A stretch of DNA of 5,985 nt from Hyphomicrobiaceae bacterium UBA4460 (GTDB lineage Bacteria > Pseudomonadota > Alphaproteobacteria > Rhizobiales > Methyloligellaceae): positions 4,928-10,912 of the forward strand of contig DGOS01000100.1 of NCBI GenBank assembly GCA_002390155.1. The letters are read 5' to 3'. Below, in pieces: positions 1 through 5,647 of the stretch. Made by a program: the position numbers and the translations under genes. Numbering within the stretch: the stretch's first letter is position 1; the number at the start of each line of letters is the position of its first letter. A model generated the notes under the pieces. That model saw only the letters and a list, made by a program, of their open reading frames with translations, did not search any database and had not been told where the DNA came from.

Positions 1-31
1 TTTGCTTCGTTCCGAGATGAGAAAAGCCGGA

Positions 32-121
32 CTAAGCGCGGTCCAGCTCGGCCGGCAGGTAGCTCGTCACTTCCATACCGGATTCCGTTTCCTCGATCGT
101 CGGCTTGAGCCACTCACGCAT
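32..121 (-). CDS. pqqA: PqqA, peptide precursor of coenzyme PQQ
   Basis: This encodes a 29-residue peptide that is the ribosomally made substrate for pyrroloquinoline quinone synthesis. In the known pathway PqqE, with the chaperone PqqD, crosslinks the Glu and Tyr side chains of the E-x3-Y motif, and the crosslinked pair is excised to become PQQ. Here the motif is Glu17-Val-Thr-Ser-Tyr21, in the typical context GMEVTSYLPAELD, and the N-terminus MREWLKPTIEE also fits the family. The length is normal. The start is fixed by an AAAGGAG ribosome-binding site six bases upstream (complement of 128-134); the reading frame extends further upstream but without family similarity. The stop is TAG at 34-32. 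No pqqB start is visible in the remaining 31 bases, so the rest of the operon would lie outside the window to the left. The gene is divergent from oxyR. Confidence 0.93.
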   Translation of the reverse strand: MREWLKPTIEETESGMEVTSYLPAELDRA

Positions 122-127
122 ATCTTG

Positions 128-134
128 CTCCTTT
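128..134 (-). promoter_or_regulatory. Strong Shine-Dalgarno of pqqA
   Basis: On the minus strand the sequence reads AAAGGAG followed by six bases and then the pqqA ATG. It decides the short 29-codon start over longer in-frame alternatives up to 265, and it suggests strong translation, as expected for a peptide substrate consumed one molecule per cofactor. Confidence 0.85.
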
Positions 135-161
135 CGCGAGTCTTGAACCAAGCAATGGCCG

Positions 162-201
162 GTACGACCCGTACACTGAACGCGGTTCGGGCCGTCCGAA
201 C
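162..201 (-). repeat. Two short hairpins in the presumed pqqA leader
   Basis: GTACG-ACC-CGTAC (162-174) is a perfect 5-bp stem with a 3-nt loop. GTTCGG-N5-CCGAAC (185-201) is a perfect 6-bp stem. A GAAC at 178-181 can alternatively pair with GTTC at 185-188, so the second hairpin has a competitor. If the pqqA transcript starts near 206, as the promoter-like elements suggest, all these lie in its 5' leader. They could equally be DNA operators. Neither hairpin has a run of T after it, so they do not look like terminators. Confidence 0.35.
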
Positions 202-208
202 TCTGCGA

Positions 209-236
209 TTGGAATATGCGATTGGGCCATGATAAT
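209..236 (+). promoter_or_regulatory. Candidate sigma70-type promoter of oxyR
   Basis: TTGGAA (209-214; four of six matches to TTGACA) is separated by 16 bp from GATAAT (231-236; five of six matches to TATAAT). Transcription would start near 243, giving a leader of about 60 nt before the oxyR start at 306. The elements were found by eye, and alphaproteobacterial promoters are only loosely described by this consensus. Confidence 0.45.
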
Positions 237-242
237 TTCCAA
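213..242 (-). promoter_or_regulatory. Candidate promoter of pqqA, overlapping that of oxyR
   Basis: On the minus strand TTGGAA (242-237) is followed after 18 bp by CATATT (218-213; four of six matches to TATAAT), pointing toward pqqA. Its -35 hexamer is the inverted-repeat partner of the oxyR -35 hexamer, so the two promoters interlock and would probably not be occupied together. The -10 match is weak. Confidence 0.35.
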
Positions 243-263
243 TCGTATTTCCTAATGGAACGC

Positions 264-278
264 ATAAGCTCTTCTTAT
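264..278. promoter_or_regulatory. LysR-type T-N11-A dyad, candidate OxyR site
   Basis: ATAAG-CTCTT-CTTAT is a perfect 5-bp interrupted dyad containing T265-N11-A277, the arrangement typical of LysR-family binding sites. It lies 27 bp before the oxyR start codon and downstream of the proposed oxyR promoter, a position suited to repression of its own gene. The regulator assignment rests on position and pattern only. Confidence 0.4.
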
Positions 279-305
279 CGCCAATCGCTCGCCGTCGTTT
301 CGCCC

Positions 306-1220
306 ATGGTCTCGCTCAGACAGCTTCGTTATCTGGAGTCGCTCGCGAACACGCATCATTTCGGTCATGCGGCGGAGGCTTGCGCCGTCAGCCAGCCGGC
401 GCTGAGCATGCAGATCAAGGAGCTAGAGGACGAGCTGAAGCTCAGCCTCGTGGAACGCCGCAAATCGGGTGTCGAGTTCACCGAGAAGGGGGAGGAGGTC
501 GCTGCCCGCGCGCGGGCGATCCTGGCGTCGGTGCGCGATCTCGTCGATTACGCCAAGGGGCAGGAGGGTGTGCTGTCCGGCGTGCTCAAGCTTGGCGCCA
601 TTCCGTCAATCGCGCCCTATCTCTTGCCGGCGGCTTTGCCCGCGTTGCAGAAGCGGTTTCCGATGCTCTCCTTGCAACTGCGCGAGACAGTGACCGAAAC
701 TCTGGTGCATGAGCTTGTGAGCGGCAATCTCGACGTTATTCTCATCGCCCTGCCGATCGACGATCCAGAAGTGGAGACGCATCGCTTGTTCGACGACGCC
801 TTCATCCTGGCGACTAAGGCGACAGATCGAAAAGCGCGCTTGCGCCGCGCCACGGCGGACATGCTCGCGGGCGAGCGGCTGCTGCTCTTGGAAGAGGGGC
901 ATTGCTTGCGCGATCAAACGCTGTCCTACTGCCACATGATGACGCGCGAGGCACGCGAGAGCTTCGGCGCATCGAGCCTGGCGACCATCGTGCAGATGGT
1001 GGCGAACGGCTACGGCATCACGCTGTTGCCCGAGATGGCGGTCTCGGCCGAAGTTCATCGTGGCGGTGACATTCGCTTGTTGCGATTCCCGCCGCCGGGG
1101 CCTAAGCGAGAGATCGGCTTAGCTTGGCGCAAGACGTCGCCGCGCAAGGATGAGTTCGTACAGTTCGGCAAGCTCCTGTGTGAGGTCTTGCCCAAACCGC
1201 GCAAGACGGTGCGCAAGTAG
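306..1220 (+). CDS. oxyR: OxyR-type hydrogen peroxide sensor, LysR family
   Basis: This is a 304-residue LysR-type transcriptional regulator, about the length of E. coli OxyR (305). The winged helix-turn-helix lies near residues 2-60 (LRQLRYLESLANTHHFGHAA, then SQPALSMQIKELEDEL). The effector domain contains the OxyR signature GHCLRDQTLSYC, with Cys200 and Cys209 spaced exactly like the peroxide-reactive pair Cys199/Cys208 of E. coli; peroxide oxidation of that pair switches OxyR from reduced to activating form. The motif ITLLPE and the IPSIAPYLLP segment also match. The E. coli threonine at 100 aligns with Ser101 here, while Thr129 aligns with Thr130. I chose ATG 306 because family members begin just before LRQLRYL; in-frame ATGs at 216 and 255 would add an unrelated N-terminus. 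No start has a clear Shine-Dalgarno. The gene is divergent from pqqA and followed closely by a symporter gene on the same strand. Confidence 0.96.
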   Translation: MVSLRQLRYLESLANTHHFGHAAEACAVSQPALSMQIKELEDELKLSLVERRKSGVEFTEKGEEVAARARAILASVRDLVDYAKGQEGVLSGVLKLGAIPSIAPYLLPAALPALQKRFPMLSLQLRETVTETLVHELVSGNLDVILIALPIDDPEVETHRLFDDAFILATKATDRKARLRRATADMLAGERLLLLEEGHCLRDQTLSYCHMMTREARESFGASSLATIVQMVANGYGITLLPEMAVSAEVHRGGDIRLLRFPPPGPKREIGLAWRKTSPRKDEFVQFGKLLCEVLPKPRKTVRK

Positions 1221-1224
1221 GAGG
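1219..1224 (+). promoter_or_regulatory. AGGAGG Shine-Dalgarno, 32 bases before the first ATG
   Basis: A perfect AGGAGG overlaps the oxyR stop codon (TAG 1218-1220). Five bases later is ACG (1230), in frame with the symporter. The next standard start is ATG 1257, which is 32 bases away and too far for normal initiation. The motif suggests the real start may be the ACG, giving a protein nine residues longer (TLSTQLSVL added), or that one base here has changed from ATG. Confidence 0.5.
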
Positions 1225-1256
1225 CGGCCACGTTAAGTACCCAGCTTTCCGTCCTG

Positions 1257-2816
1257 ATGGCGATGCTGATCTTCGGCAGGGCGGGTCTCGTGCGCGTCGT
1301 TCGTCCCGTGTCGGACTTCTATGTCGCGGGCCGGCTGATGCCGGCATTGTTCAACGGTTTGGCCATTGCGGTGTCGTTGATGGCGCTGCTCGTCTTCGTC
1401 GGCGCGGGCGGAGCGGTCGGCCCCGGCTGGAAGGGGCTCGGTGCCGTGCTCCTCGGCGTAGGACTCGGCCTCCTCGTCGGAGGGCTTTTGCTCGCACCGT
1501 ATTTGCGGCAGTTCGGCGGCTATACGCTGCCCGATTTTCTCGCCGAGCGCTTCGGAGGGGACAAGGTGCGTCCCTTGGCCGTGCTTGCCGTCATCGTCTG
1601 CGGGTTTCCGGCACTTGCCGTCGTGCTGATGGCGTTCGGAATGCTCAGCACCGCCGTGTTTTCGCTGCCTGTTCCGATTGGTATCGGTGGCGGCGTGGCG
1701 ATGATCTTCGTCTGCATCTTGATCGGCGGCATGCGGTCGTTGAGCGTGTCGCAGATCGCGCAATATGTCGTGCTGCTTGCCGCAGCGCTGGCGGCGATCG
1801 TGGTGGCCTTGTGGCAGACGGGAACGCTGTTCGCCGTGGAGCGCCTTCTTGCCGATGAGGTCGTGCCGGGTGCCGGGCTCAACGTCTTTGCGCAAGATAG
1901 CGGGCAAAACGGCGGCATGAACCGTGTGGCGCTGGTCTTTTGCCTCGCGGCCGGTATTGCGGCTTTGCCGGCTGTCCTGATGCGGGGCTTTACGACCCCG
2001 ACGCCATCTGAGGCGCGGGGTTCGTTTTTGCTCGCGCTGCCCTTCGCCGGACTGCTCCTGCTCGGTGCGCCCGCACTCGGTGCGCTGTACGAGGCGGCCG
2101 CGGTGCGCGCCGGGGACGCGCTTTCCATGATCGCCGAGGGCGTCTTGACGGTGGCCGCGCTTGCGACGCTCCTTGCAGCAGGCGGCGCGCTCGCGCTTTC
2201 GGTCGGGAACGTCCTCTCCTATGACATCTATTTTAAGAGCCTGAACCCGACGGCGTCGGTGCGGCGCCAAGTTTTCGTGGCGCGCATCTGCGTGATCGTG
2301 GTGACGGGGCTCGCCGGCCTTTCGGCCATCGCCTTCCCGCAGGAGAGCTTGACGGGCGCAAGTGCCATGCTTTCGCTCGCGGCCAGCACGCTTCTTCCCG
2401 TGCTGGTGCTTGGTGTGTGGTGGAAGCGTGCGACGGCCGACGCCGCGCTTGCCGGCATGGTCGCAGGCACCTTGGTGTGCCTCTACTACATGGTCGGGCC
2501 GCACACGATTCCGTTCGCCTTCTACGAGTCGTCGAGCTTCTTCTCCGATGCGAGCGATGCGCAGGTCGCCGCTTACGAGAGGTTGCGCAACGACTATTAT
2601 CTGGCCGCCGACGATGCAGCCAAAGCCGCGGTGCTCGCGGCGTGGGATGAATCGGTGCGTCCGATCACCAATTGGTTCGGCGTGCGCGCCGTATTCGCCG
2701 GATTGTTCGCAGTGCCCGCCGGCTTTCTCGTTACGATCGTCGTGAGCCTGTTCACGCGCGCGCCGTCGGAAAACGTGCGCCGCCTCGTCGACAACCTGCG
2801 CACACGTGCTGCTTAG
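1257..2816 (+). CDS. ActP-like sodium:solute symporter (SSS family)
   Basis: This is an inner-membrane transporter of the solute:sodium symporter family, closest in pattern to the acetate permease ActP branch. Family landmarks are FYVAGR (21-26), the NGLAIA segment (33-38), GGYTLPDFLAERFG (87-100), GGMRSLSVSQIAQYVVLL (157-174), GIAALPAVLMRGFTTP (233-248) and the helix ending in LSYDIY (320-325). I count about twelve hydrophobic segments. A polar stretch of about 60 residues (413-473) separates the last two helices. The conserved Asp that in ActP follows NGLAIAG, and that appears equivalent to PutP Asp55, is Ser40 here, so sodium dependence is uncertain. The substrate is unknown; a small carboxylate would be a guess. 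ATG 1257 is the first standard start, but it lacks a ribosome-binding site and leaves the first helix incomplete. A strong AGGAGG lies at 1219-1224, followed by in-frame ACG at 1230. It lies 36 bp after oxyR and is probably cotranscribed with it. Confidence 0.88.
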   Translation: MAMLIFGRAGLVRVVRPVSDFYVAGRLMPALFNGLAIAVSLMALLVFVGAGGAVGPGWKGLGAVLLGVGLGLLVGGLLLAPYLRQFGGYTLPDFLAERFGGDKVRPLAVLAVIVCGFPALAVVLMAFGMLSTAVFSLPVPIGIGGGVAMIFVCILIGGMRSLSVSQIAQYVVLLAAALAAIVVALWQTGTLFAVERLLADEVVPGAGLNVFAQDSGQNGGMNRVALVFCLAAGIAALPAVLMRGFTTPTPSEARGSFLLALPFAGLLLLGAPALGALYEAAAVRAGDALSMIAEGVLTVAALATLLAAGGALALSVGNVLSYDIYFKSLNPTASVRRQVFVARICVIVVTGLAGLSAIAFPQESLTGASAMLSLAASTLLPVLVLGVWWKRATADAALAGMVAGTLVCLYYMVGPHTIPFAFYESSSFFSDASDAQVAAYERLRNDYYLAADDAAKAAVLAAWDESVRPITNWFGVRAVFAGLFAVPAGFLVTIVVSLFTRAPSENVRRLVDNLRTRAA

Positions 2817-2822
2817 ACGCCG

Positions 2823-3422
2823 TTACTCGCTGTCGGGCTTGGAGTCTTGTGGTGGTGGGCCCCCCAGCAAACGGAAGCCATCGCGAAAGCGCTCTGCATC
2901 GCCGCTTCGGCTGTGTCCCTTCGGGCCGGCGGAGACGATCATGTAGATCCGGTCGCCATTGGCCACCAGATCGATCAGGTGGTTGCGCTTGCCGCGCCCA
3001 TCTTCGGCCACCGCCTCATAGCCCGGGCGACCATCGAAAGTCCGGGACGCCTTCTTGCGGACTTTTGTATCGCTGCCCTTGGCGTAAGCCTCAACGACCT
3101 TGATGAAGTAATCGGGCCTAGGCGGGTTCGGCGCCCGGCCTTCAGGGTATTCGAACACCACGATGCTGTAGACGGTGTCCCGGGCGAGATTGGCTTGATA
3201 GGTGTGTTGGAGCAGCGGGTTTTGCCCCGCGACCGGCGTGCTTGCGGCCTTAGGCTTCTCGGCCACGGGAAAGGACGCCACGAAGCCACGTTCGGTGAAG
3301 TGGAACTCCTTCCAGGGTGACTCTTGCGGTGCATCTGGCGTCTCGGCCTTGTCCTCGGCGTGCCCCGGCAAAACGAGGGCGATCAGGACAAAGGTGGCGA
3401 GAGCGAAGCGTCGAATTGGCAT
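2823..3422 (-). CDS. Unrecognised exported protein
   Basis: This is a 199-residue protein that I do not recognise. Residues 1-22 form a signal peptide with Arg4-Arg5, a hydrophobic core and a likely signal peptidase I site after GHA (22), so the mature protein should be periplasmic or secreted. The mature part begins with a charged linker (23-38). A single domain (about 39-187) follows, alternating hydrophobic strands such as GFVASFPV (46-53), YSIVVFEYP (85-93) and DRIYMIVSAG (157-166). The opening pattern, a residue pair before a 'xFxxSFP' strand, resembles small alpha/beta domains of the PsbP/DcrB type, but this is only a resemblance. There is no cysteine and the C-terminus is rich in Pro, Asp and Ser. 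The start has GAGGA at a suitable distance. It follows the S10 peptidase gene on the same strand after 78 bp, so they may share a transcript. Its stop lies 6 bp from the converging symporter stop, with no visible terminator between. Confidence 0.8.
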   Translation of the reverse strand: MPIRRFALATFVLIALVLPGHAEDKAETPDAPQESPWKEFHFTERGFVASFPVAEKPKAASTPVAGQNPLLQHTYQANLARDTVYSIVVFEYPEGRAPNPPRPDYFIKVVEAYAKGSDTKVRKKASRTFDGRPGYEAVAEDGRGKRNHLIDLVANGDRIYMIVSAGPKGHSRSGDAERFRDGFRLLGGPPPQDSKPDSE

Positions 3423-3500
3423 CGCCGGTCCTCACATCTCCTAAGGTTAGAATCGCAAGTGTAGCCCATCGGTGGTGACGGTTCATCCGCTTGCCGTCTG

Positions 3501-5063
3501 TCAGCCTTCGCTCGGCACCGGAAGGGCCCGCCGGTACATGGCCTCCACATCGTCCTTCAAGGCCCGCCGCGTGTCGGCACGCAGATACAGCATGTGTCCC
3601 CCCGCATAATCCTCGATCGTGATCGGGCTTGCGCCGGTGAGCGGCGGCAATTGTTTGACCAGATAGGTGGCCGTCATATACGGCGTGATCAGGTCCGTAT
3701 AACCGGTGGCGATCAGCACTTCGAGCCCGCGGTTGGCGGCGCGAGCGCGCTGAATGTCGTCAAGCACGCCGGCATAGCCTTGACGGGTCGGGCTCGTGCC
3801 GAAGTCCCACTTCCCGCGCACCTTGCCGTTGAGGAGCTCGTATGGCTGCTCCGTCTTGAAGGCGAGCTCCTCTTGCGCATAGGTCACGAACGCCGTGGTC
3901 CAAAGGGGCTTGGTCACGTCGAGAACGGGGTCGGGTCCGCGCGGCCACGGGCTGGACGGGTGCGGGTCGGGTCCGCTCACGCTGCCGTCATAGCGGCTCA
4001 AGAGTTGGCCGCCGTCGCGGTCGAACTCCTTGATGAAGAACGAGAGGGGGATGCGGGCAAAGCGCTTCTCGACTTCGGCGCGGGAGATGCCGGTCAGCTC
4101 GGCCACGCGCGCCGATGCTATCCGGCCACCTTGTTCGGTGCCGGACGCGAGCGCCACGAGATAATCGGTGAGCGCATAGCGTTCGACGTCCTTCAGGGCA
4201 TCGCGCAGTTCCCCACGCGTCGCAACGCCTTCGTTCTCAAGCTTGACGGCCGTGTAAGAGGGGAGCGCCAGCGCCCAGGGAATCGGGTCGAAGTCCTCGC
4301 CGTAGATCAGCGCGAACTCGAGCGCCGGCGAGACCAGCACAAGACCGCTCGGCGAGATGCCTGTTGTCTTCTGAAGCTTGCGCGTGATCGTGGCGGCACG
4401 GAAGGCACCATAGCTTTCGCCGGTCAAGAAGACGGGCGAGTCGGTGCGCCCGGCTTGTGTGAGGTAAAGCCGGATGAACGCGGCGAGCGAGTCGGTGTCT
4501 TGCTTCACGCCCCAAAAGTCGCTGTCAGTCTTGCTGCCGGTGGCGCGGCTATAGCCCGTGCCGACGGGGTCGACGAAGACGAGGTCGGTGAAGTCGATCC
4601 AGCTTGCGTCATTGCCGATGAGGCGCGGCGGTGGACCGATGAGTTCGCCGACGGCGGACGTCTCGACGACTTTCGGTCCGATGGCGCCAAGGTGAAGATA
4701 GGCCGAGGCCGCGCCCGGTCCTCCGTTGAAGACGAACGTAATCGGCCGGGAGGTCTGTTCCGGCTCCCGGTTGTAGGCGACGTAGAAGATTTCCGCCGTG
4801 GGTTTGCCGCGATCGTCGCGAGGCTTGATGGCGCCGGCGACCGCGCTATAGGAGACCTGTTCTCTGTCGAGCGTGGCGGTATGGTAGGTGATCGCCGCCG
4901 GCGGCAGGCGCAAGGTCGGGGTCTTGTCGGCTTCGTCCGATTGTTCGGTCTTTGGCGCGTCGGCGACGGCGACGGCAGACGGGGCGAGAAGGACAAGAAG
5001 CGCACCAAGGCTCAGTGCGCTAAGGCTCAGTGCGGAGGCGAGGGGGCGGATCAGTTCGGTCAC
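3501..5063 (-). CDS. Exported S10 serine carboxypeptidase-like hydrolase
   Basis: This 520-residue protein has the alpha/beta-hydrolase fold of peptidase family S10. The expected elements are in order: the oxyanion-hole loop FNGGPGAAS (112-120), the LVFVDPVGTGYS segment (161-172), the nucleophile elbow TGESYGAF with Ser217 (214-221), Asp457 in ATGYTDLITP (452-461) and His490 in AGGHMLY (487-493). The triad is complete, so it should be active; members remove C-terminal residues from peptides, but the substrate here is unknown. Residues 1-34 form a signal peptide with likely cleavage after AVA (34), so it acts in the periplasm or outside. The start is GTG at 5063-5061, preceded by AGAGGA nine bases upstream; there is no ATG near the signal peptide, which supports GTG. 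The signal core contains a five-residue tandem repeat, ALSLS-ALSLG. A secreted protein gene follows downstream, and a lipoprotein gene is divergent. Confidence 0.93.
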   Translation of the reverse strand: MTELIRPLASALSLSALSLGALLVLLAPSAVAVADAPKTEQSDEADKTPTLRLPPAAITYHTATLDREQVSYSAVAGAIKPRDDRGKPTAEIFYVAYNREPEQTSRPITFVFNGGPGAASAYLHLGAIGPKVVETSAVGELIGPPPRLIGNDASWIDFTDLVFVDPVGTGYSRATGSKTDSDFWGVKQDTDSLAAFIRLYLTQAGRTDSPVFLTGESYGAFRAATITRKLQKTTGISPSGLVLVSPALEFALIYGEDFDPIPWALALPSYTAVKLENEGVATRGELRDALKDVERYALTDYLVALASGTEQGGRIASARVAELTGISRAEVEKRFARIPLSFFIKEFDRDGGQLLSRYDGSVSGPDPHPSSPWPRGPDPVLDVTKPLWTTAFVTYAQEELAFKTEQPYELLNGKVRGKWDFGTSPTRQGYAGVLDDIQRARAANRGLEVLIATGYTDLITPYMTATYLVKQLPPLTGASPITIEDYAGGHMLYLRADTRRALKDDVEAMYRRALPVPSEG

Positions 5064-5162
5064 GGGCGCGCGTCCTCTTCGAAAACACCGGATGAAACGT
5101 CTTCACTCCCCTTGGGAAGGATTTATGCAGCAAGGAGGGCGGTCTCAAGGCGGGAGGCCCGG

Positions 5163-5179
5163 TGATCGATCCTCGATCA
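5163..5179. promoter_or_regulatory. 17-bp palindrome, candidate operator
   Basis: TGATCGA-TCC-TCGATCA is a perfect 7-bp inverted repeat with a 3-bp centre, in the 151-bp gap between the divergent peptidase and lipoprotein genes. It ends on the A of an in-frame ATG at 5179 and lies 35 bp before the preferred lipoprotein start. Size and symmetry fit a dimeric repressor, and in RNA it could form a small hairpin. No regulator is identified. Confidence 0.4.
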
Positions 5180-5214
5180 TGACCCCGCCATCATTGAGGC
5201 GCAGCTACGTCGCC

Positions 5215-5487
5215 ATGATCAGAATCGCCTTGATATTGGCCGTTTTGCTGCCTGTTGGTCTTTCTGCCTGTGCCAGCCGTGAGGAGGTCCAGTCCGGACG
5301 CGTGGCACAGCAGGTCGCCCAGGATGCGGAGGACGATACGGCCTGCCGGGCCGACAACGAGCCGGATACCGAGGCCTATGAGGCGTGCCGCGCGGACCGG
5401 ACCGCGCAGAGAGCGCGGCAGTCGGATATCGACTACCAGAAGGCCCGTGATTTCGACCGGGTTCTCGGGGGTCTCGACAATCTGTGA
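5215..5487 (+). CDS. Small lipoprotein with a C-x13-C motif
   Basis: From ATG 5215 this is a 90-residue protein with a short lipoprotein signal: MIR, a hydrophobic core, then LSAC with Cys19 as the lipidated residue. The mature part is acidic and helical, with Ala, Gln and Asp rich segments. It has two further cysteines, Cys44 and Cys58, each in CRAD, inside a segment of the form DDxxC-x6-PDTEAYEACR. Small exported alphaproteobacterial proteins often carry a similar 'C...PGTxAYxxCR' pattern, function unknown; a disulfide between the two is possible. The start is uncertain. ATG 5179 would give a signal with SLRRS before the core, and ATG 5125 has the best Shine-Dalgarno (GGGAAGG, four bases) but would add 30 polar residues. 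I prefer 5215 because it gives a normal signal length, although no good ribosome-binding site precedes it. The gene is divergent from the S10 peptidase. Confidence 0.75.
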   Translation: MIRIALILAVLLPVGLSACASREEVQSGRVAQQVAQDAEDDTACRADNEPDTEAYEACRADRTAQRARQSDIDYQKARDFDRVLGGLDNL

Positions 5488-5573
5488 CGGGGGCCACCCA
5501 CCCCAAAAGTGTTTGCCCTCAAGGTTTGGCCGTTGGCCGCGGTCCGTTTGCCGGATAAGCTAGCGCAGGCGGG

Positions 5574-5595
5574 GGAACCGGCAATCGGCCGTTCC
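5574..5595 (+). repeat. Bulged hairpin after the lipoprotein gene
   Basis: GGAAC-(C)-GGC, loop AATCG, GCC-GTTCC forms an 8-bp stem with one bulged C. Two more G-C pairs are possible beyond a G-G mismatch. No U tract follows, so it is at best an atypical terminator or a structural part of a leader RNA. Confidence 0.35.
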
Positions 5596-5647
5596 GCCTC
5601 GCCTTCATTTGGTGGCCGATAGAGGTCTTGAGTGGCCTCCTTGTAGC

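Larger units (their letters stand above)
206..245. repeat. 9-bp inverted repeat in the pqqA-oxyR control region
   Basis: CGATTGGAA at 206-214 and its exact reverse complement TTCCAATCG at 237-245 are separated by 22 bp. Each arm contains one of the two proposed -35 hexamers. The heptamer CGATTGG also recurs at 219-225 and, inverted, at 281-287, giving four copies within 82 bp. This looks like an operator for a dimeric regulator, identity unknown. Confidence 0.5.

Noticed and set aside
216..305. A longer N-terminus for OxyR from ATG 216 or 255
   Set aside because: The added residues have no LysR-family similarity, cover the operator-like region and, for 216, start before the proposed transcript start.
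2176..2226. Apparent absence of sodium-site Ser/Thr residues in the symporter helix ending at LSYDIY
   Set aside because: Compared with PutP the Ser-Thr pair is Ala-Ala (307-308), but E. coli ActP, as I recall it, also lacks the pair and shares Thr304. It reflects the ActP branch, not a defect.
1233..2504. A 423-residue open frame on the minus strand, opposite the symporter
   Set aside because: It is extremely rich in His, Arg, Asp and Gln with no domain pattern, as expected from the complement of a hydrophobic membrane protein gene.
3435..3440. An ATG-TGA start-stop just upstream of the gene at 3422, next to AGGAG
   Set aside because: It is a two-codon coincidence. Regulatory start-stop elements exist, but nothing else here supports one.
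3477..3498. GACGG/CCGTC inverted repeat after the S10 peptidase gene as a terminator
   Set aside because: The stem is only 5 bp with a 12-nt loop and no T run, too weak to call.
3594..5165. A 523-residue open frame on the plus strand, opposite the S10 peptidase
   Set aside because: It mirrors the peptidase gene, is rich in Arg, Gly and Ala, and shows no motif. The minus strand carries a complete catalytic triad and signal peptide. Long antisense frames are common in GC-rich coding DNA.
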